From the NCBI GenBank assembly GCA_003249625.1, contig QKII01000445.1, positions 1 to 5,737 on the forward strand: a DNA stretch of 5,737 bases. Direction: 5' to 3'. This document shows positions 4,411 to 5,737 of this stretch, one piece after another. Source of the DNA: Propionivibrio sp. GTDB lineage: Bacteria > Pseudomonadota > Gammaproteobacteria > Burkholderiales > Rhodocyclaceae. Numbering within the stretch: position 1 is the first letter of the stretch; each line of letters opens with the position of its first letter. Under the pieces are notes generated by a model that was not told where the DNA came from, did no database searches, and saw only the letters and a program-made list of their open reading frames with translations. The position numbers and the translations under genes were made by a program.

Positions 4411-5737
4411 ATGAACGAAAACTCTCCCAAAATTGAATCTGCGGAGTCCGCTCCTATACGCAAGAAGAACACGCAAGTGCGTCAGCCGGTAGCCAACGAT
4501 GTCCTCGCCAGCGATTCTCGGCGCCTGGCCTCAATGAAGCGGGATCTGCGTCATCTGTATGGCAAGAAGCAGGAGGCGTTGCAGGCCGAATACGACAGGC
4601 TGCTGGAAAGGTCGCGCGCTCTCGTTTCCGCTCGGCGTGAGAATCTGCCGAAGCCGAAGTTCCCTGCCGAGCTGCCGGTCAACGAGCGCCGCGCCGAGAT
4701 TGCCAAACTGATCGCGGGACATCAGGTGGTGATCGTCTGCGGAGAAACCGGCTCGGGCAAGACGACGCAGTTGCCGAAAATCTGTCTCGAGCTCGGGCGC
4801 GGCACGACGGGGCTGATCGGCCACACGCAGCCGCGCCGTATTGCGGCCCGGTCGACGGCGGCGCGCATTGCGCAGGAACTGGAAAGCGAACTCGGCAAGG
4901 TGGTGGGCTACAAGATCCGCTTTACCGACCGCACCTCGTCGCAGTCGTACGTCAAGCTGATGACGGACGGTATCCTGCTCGCCGAGACGCAGGGTGATCC
5001 GCAACTGTCGCAGTACGACACGCTGATCATCGATGAGGCGCACGAACGTAGTTTGAATATCGACTTCCTGCTCGGCTATCTCAAGCAGTTGCTGCCGAAG
5101 CGGCCGGATCTCAAGGTGATCATCACCTCGGCGACGATCGATGCGGAGCGCTTTTCGCAGCATTTCGCGGCCCACGGCAAGGCGGCGCCGGTGATCGAGG
5201 TGTCCGGGCGGATGTTCCCCGTCGATATTCGCTACCGTCCGGTGCAGACCGAGGAAGCGGAAGACGACGACGAGCGCGATCTGAACGACGCGATTGTCGA
5301 TGCCTGCGACGAACTGAATCGGATCGGTCCCGGTGACGTTCTGGTCTTCCTGCCCGGCGAACGCGAAATCCGCGATGCCGCCGAAGCATTGCGCAAGCAC
5401 ACCTTCGGGCGTGGGGGCGCAAGTACCGAAATCCTGCCGCTGTTCGCCCGTCTCTCGGCCGAAGAACAGTCACGCATCTTCAAGCCGCATCAGGGCCGGC
5501 GTATCGTGCTGGCGACCAACGTGGCCGAGACGTCGCTGACCGTACCGGGCATCCGCTACGTGGTCGATACCGGGCTGGCGCGGGTCAAGCGCTATTCGTA
5601 CCGCAACAAGGTCGAGCAGCTGCAGGTAGAGAAGATCGCGCAGGCGTCGGCCAACCAGCGCGCCGGGCGCTGCGGGCGGGTGTCGGCCGGTGTCTGCATC
5701 CGGCTTTACGACGAGGAGGATTTCGGCAAGCGGCCGC
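4411..5737 (+). CDS. hrpA: ATP-dependent RNA helicase HrpA, N-terminal part
   Basis: The first 442 codons of a DEAH/RHA-family helicase whose E. coli form has about 1300 residues; the window edge cuts it. All core motifs are visible: Walker A GETGSGKT (111-118), HTQPRR, motif II DEAH (208-211), motif III SAT (240-242), [12 protein letters not shown] and motif [10 protein letters not shown] (416-423). Long stretches agree with E. coli HrpA as I remember it, for example [10 protein letters not shown] and [20 protein letters not shown]. HrpA unwinds RNA with ATP in the cytoplasm and has been linked to mRNA processing and to rescue of stalled, collided ribosomes. The start is uncertain: ATG 4411 has only a weak GAGA; in-frame ATG 4366 and ATG 4534 are alternatives, and the family's alignable part begins near 4534. 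GC is high (about 63%), unlike the leftmost gene. Confidence 0.97.
   Translation, partial: MNENSPKIESAESAPIRKKNTQVRQPVANDVLASDSRRLASMKRDLRHLYGKKQEALQAEYDRLLERSRALVSARRENLPKPKFPAELPVNERRAEIAKLIAGHQVVIVCGETGSGKTTQLPKICLELGRGTTGLIGHTQPRRIAARSTAARIAQELESELGKVVGYKIRFTDRTSSQSYVKLMTDGILLAETQGDPQLSQYDTLIIDEAHERSLNIDFLLGYLKQLLPKRPDLKVIITSATIDAERFSQHFAAHGKAAPVIEVSGRMFPVDIRYRPVQTEEAEDDDERDLNDAIVDACDELNRIGPGDVLVFLPGEREIRDAAEALRKHTFGRGGASTEILPLFARLSAEEQSRIFKPHQGRRIVLATNVAETSLTVPGIRYVVDTGLARVKRYSYRNKVEQLQVEKIAQASANQRAGRCGRVSAGVCIRLYDEEDFGKRP

Noticed and set aside
4124..4411. Open - strand frame of 95 codons between the membrane gene and hrpA
   Set aside because: The translation is rich in Pro, His, Gln and Arg with no pattern, has no ribosome site and ends 10 bp before a gene with a good one.
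4531..5400. Long open frame (289 codons) on the - strand opposite hrpA
   Set aside because: It is the mirror of the hrpA coding frame in GC-rich DNA. Its translation is Arg/Leu-rich with no domain, while the + strand carries every helicase motif.
1..5737. CRISPR array, tRNA or rRNA genes, integron integrase, phage integrase
   Set aside because: No regularly spaced repeats, no tRNA-like cloverleaf or rRNA sequence, and no tyrosine-recombinase motifs were found in any frame.

Overview
The window reads as a bacterial chromosome segment, most likely from a betaproteobacterium. The HrpA sequence, the TerB-like protein and the roughly 60% GC of the right end fit that group, but no feature proves the taxon. 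Base composition is mosaic. The hrpA part is about 63% GC in a line I counted, while the first gene (264-791) falls to 40-47%. That suggests acquired DNA next to resident genes.

Left part (1-1730, genes on +): an AT-rich lipoprotein gene lies between two 54-bp direct repeats (3-56 and 841-894; 50 of 54 bases identical). Each repeat carries a hairpin closed by a UUCG tetraloop, and the first copy has the form of a Rho-independent terminator. A TerB-like protein gene and a small three-helix membrane protein gene follow.

Middle part (1875-4113, genes on -): this is a run of small accessory genes facing the other way. They encode a DUF2007-type protein, a lipoprotein, a KTSC-domain protein preceded by what looks like a frameshifted secreted-protein gene, and a small membrane protein. 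The lipoprotein stop codon abuts a 68-bp imperfect hairpin (2335-2402) with the layout of an integron attC site, and the DUF2007 gene starts 10 bp beyond it. A GTTATGC core-like site also sits just ahead of the lipoprotein ribosome binding site. I read 1875-3010 as at least two gene cassettes without a visible integrase, i.e. a CALIN-type remnant. A REP-like palindrome with a GGGACAGACC motif lies between the KTSC and lipoprotein genes.

Right part (4411-5737, +): the first 442 codons of hrpA, an ATP-dependent DEAH-box RNA helicase, cut by the window edge. It is the only gene here with a firm biochemical role. The small genes do not form a recognisable pathway. Their arrangement (single short genes, cassette-like boundaries, surface or membrane proteins) fits cargo accumulation between resident genes better than a dedicated system. 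No rRNA, tRNA, CRISPR array, integrase or transposase gene was seen.
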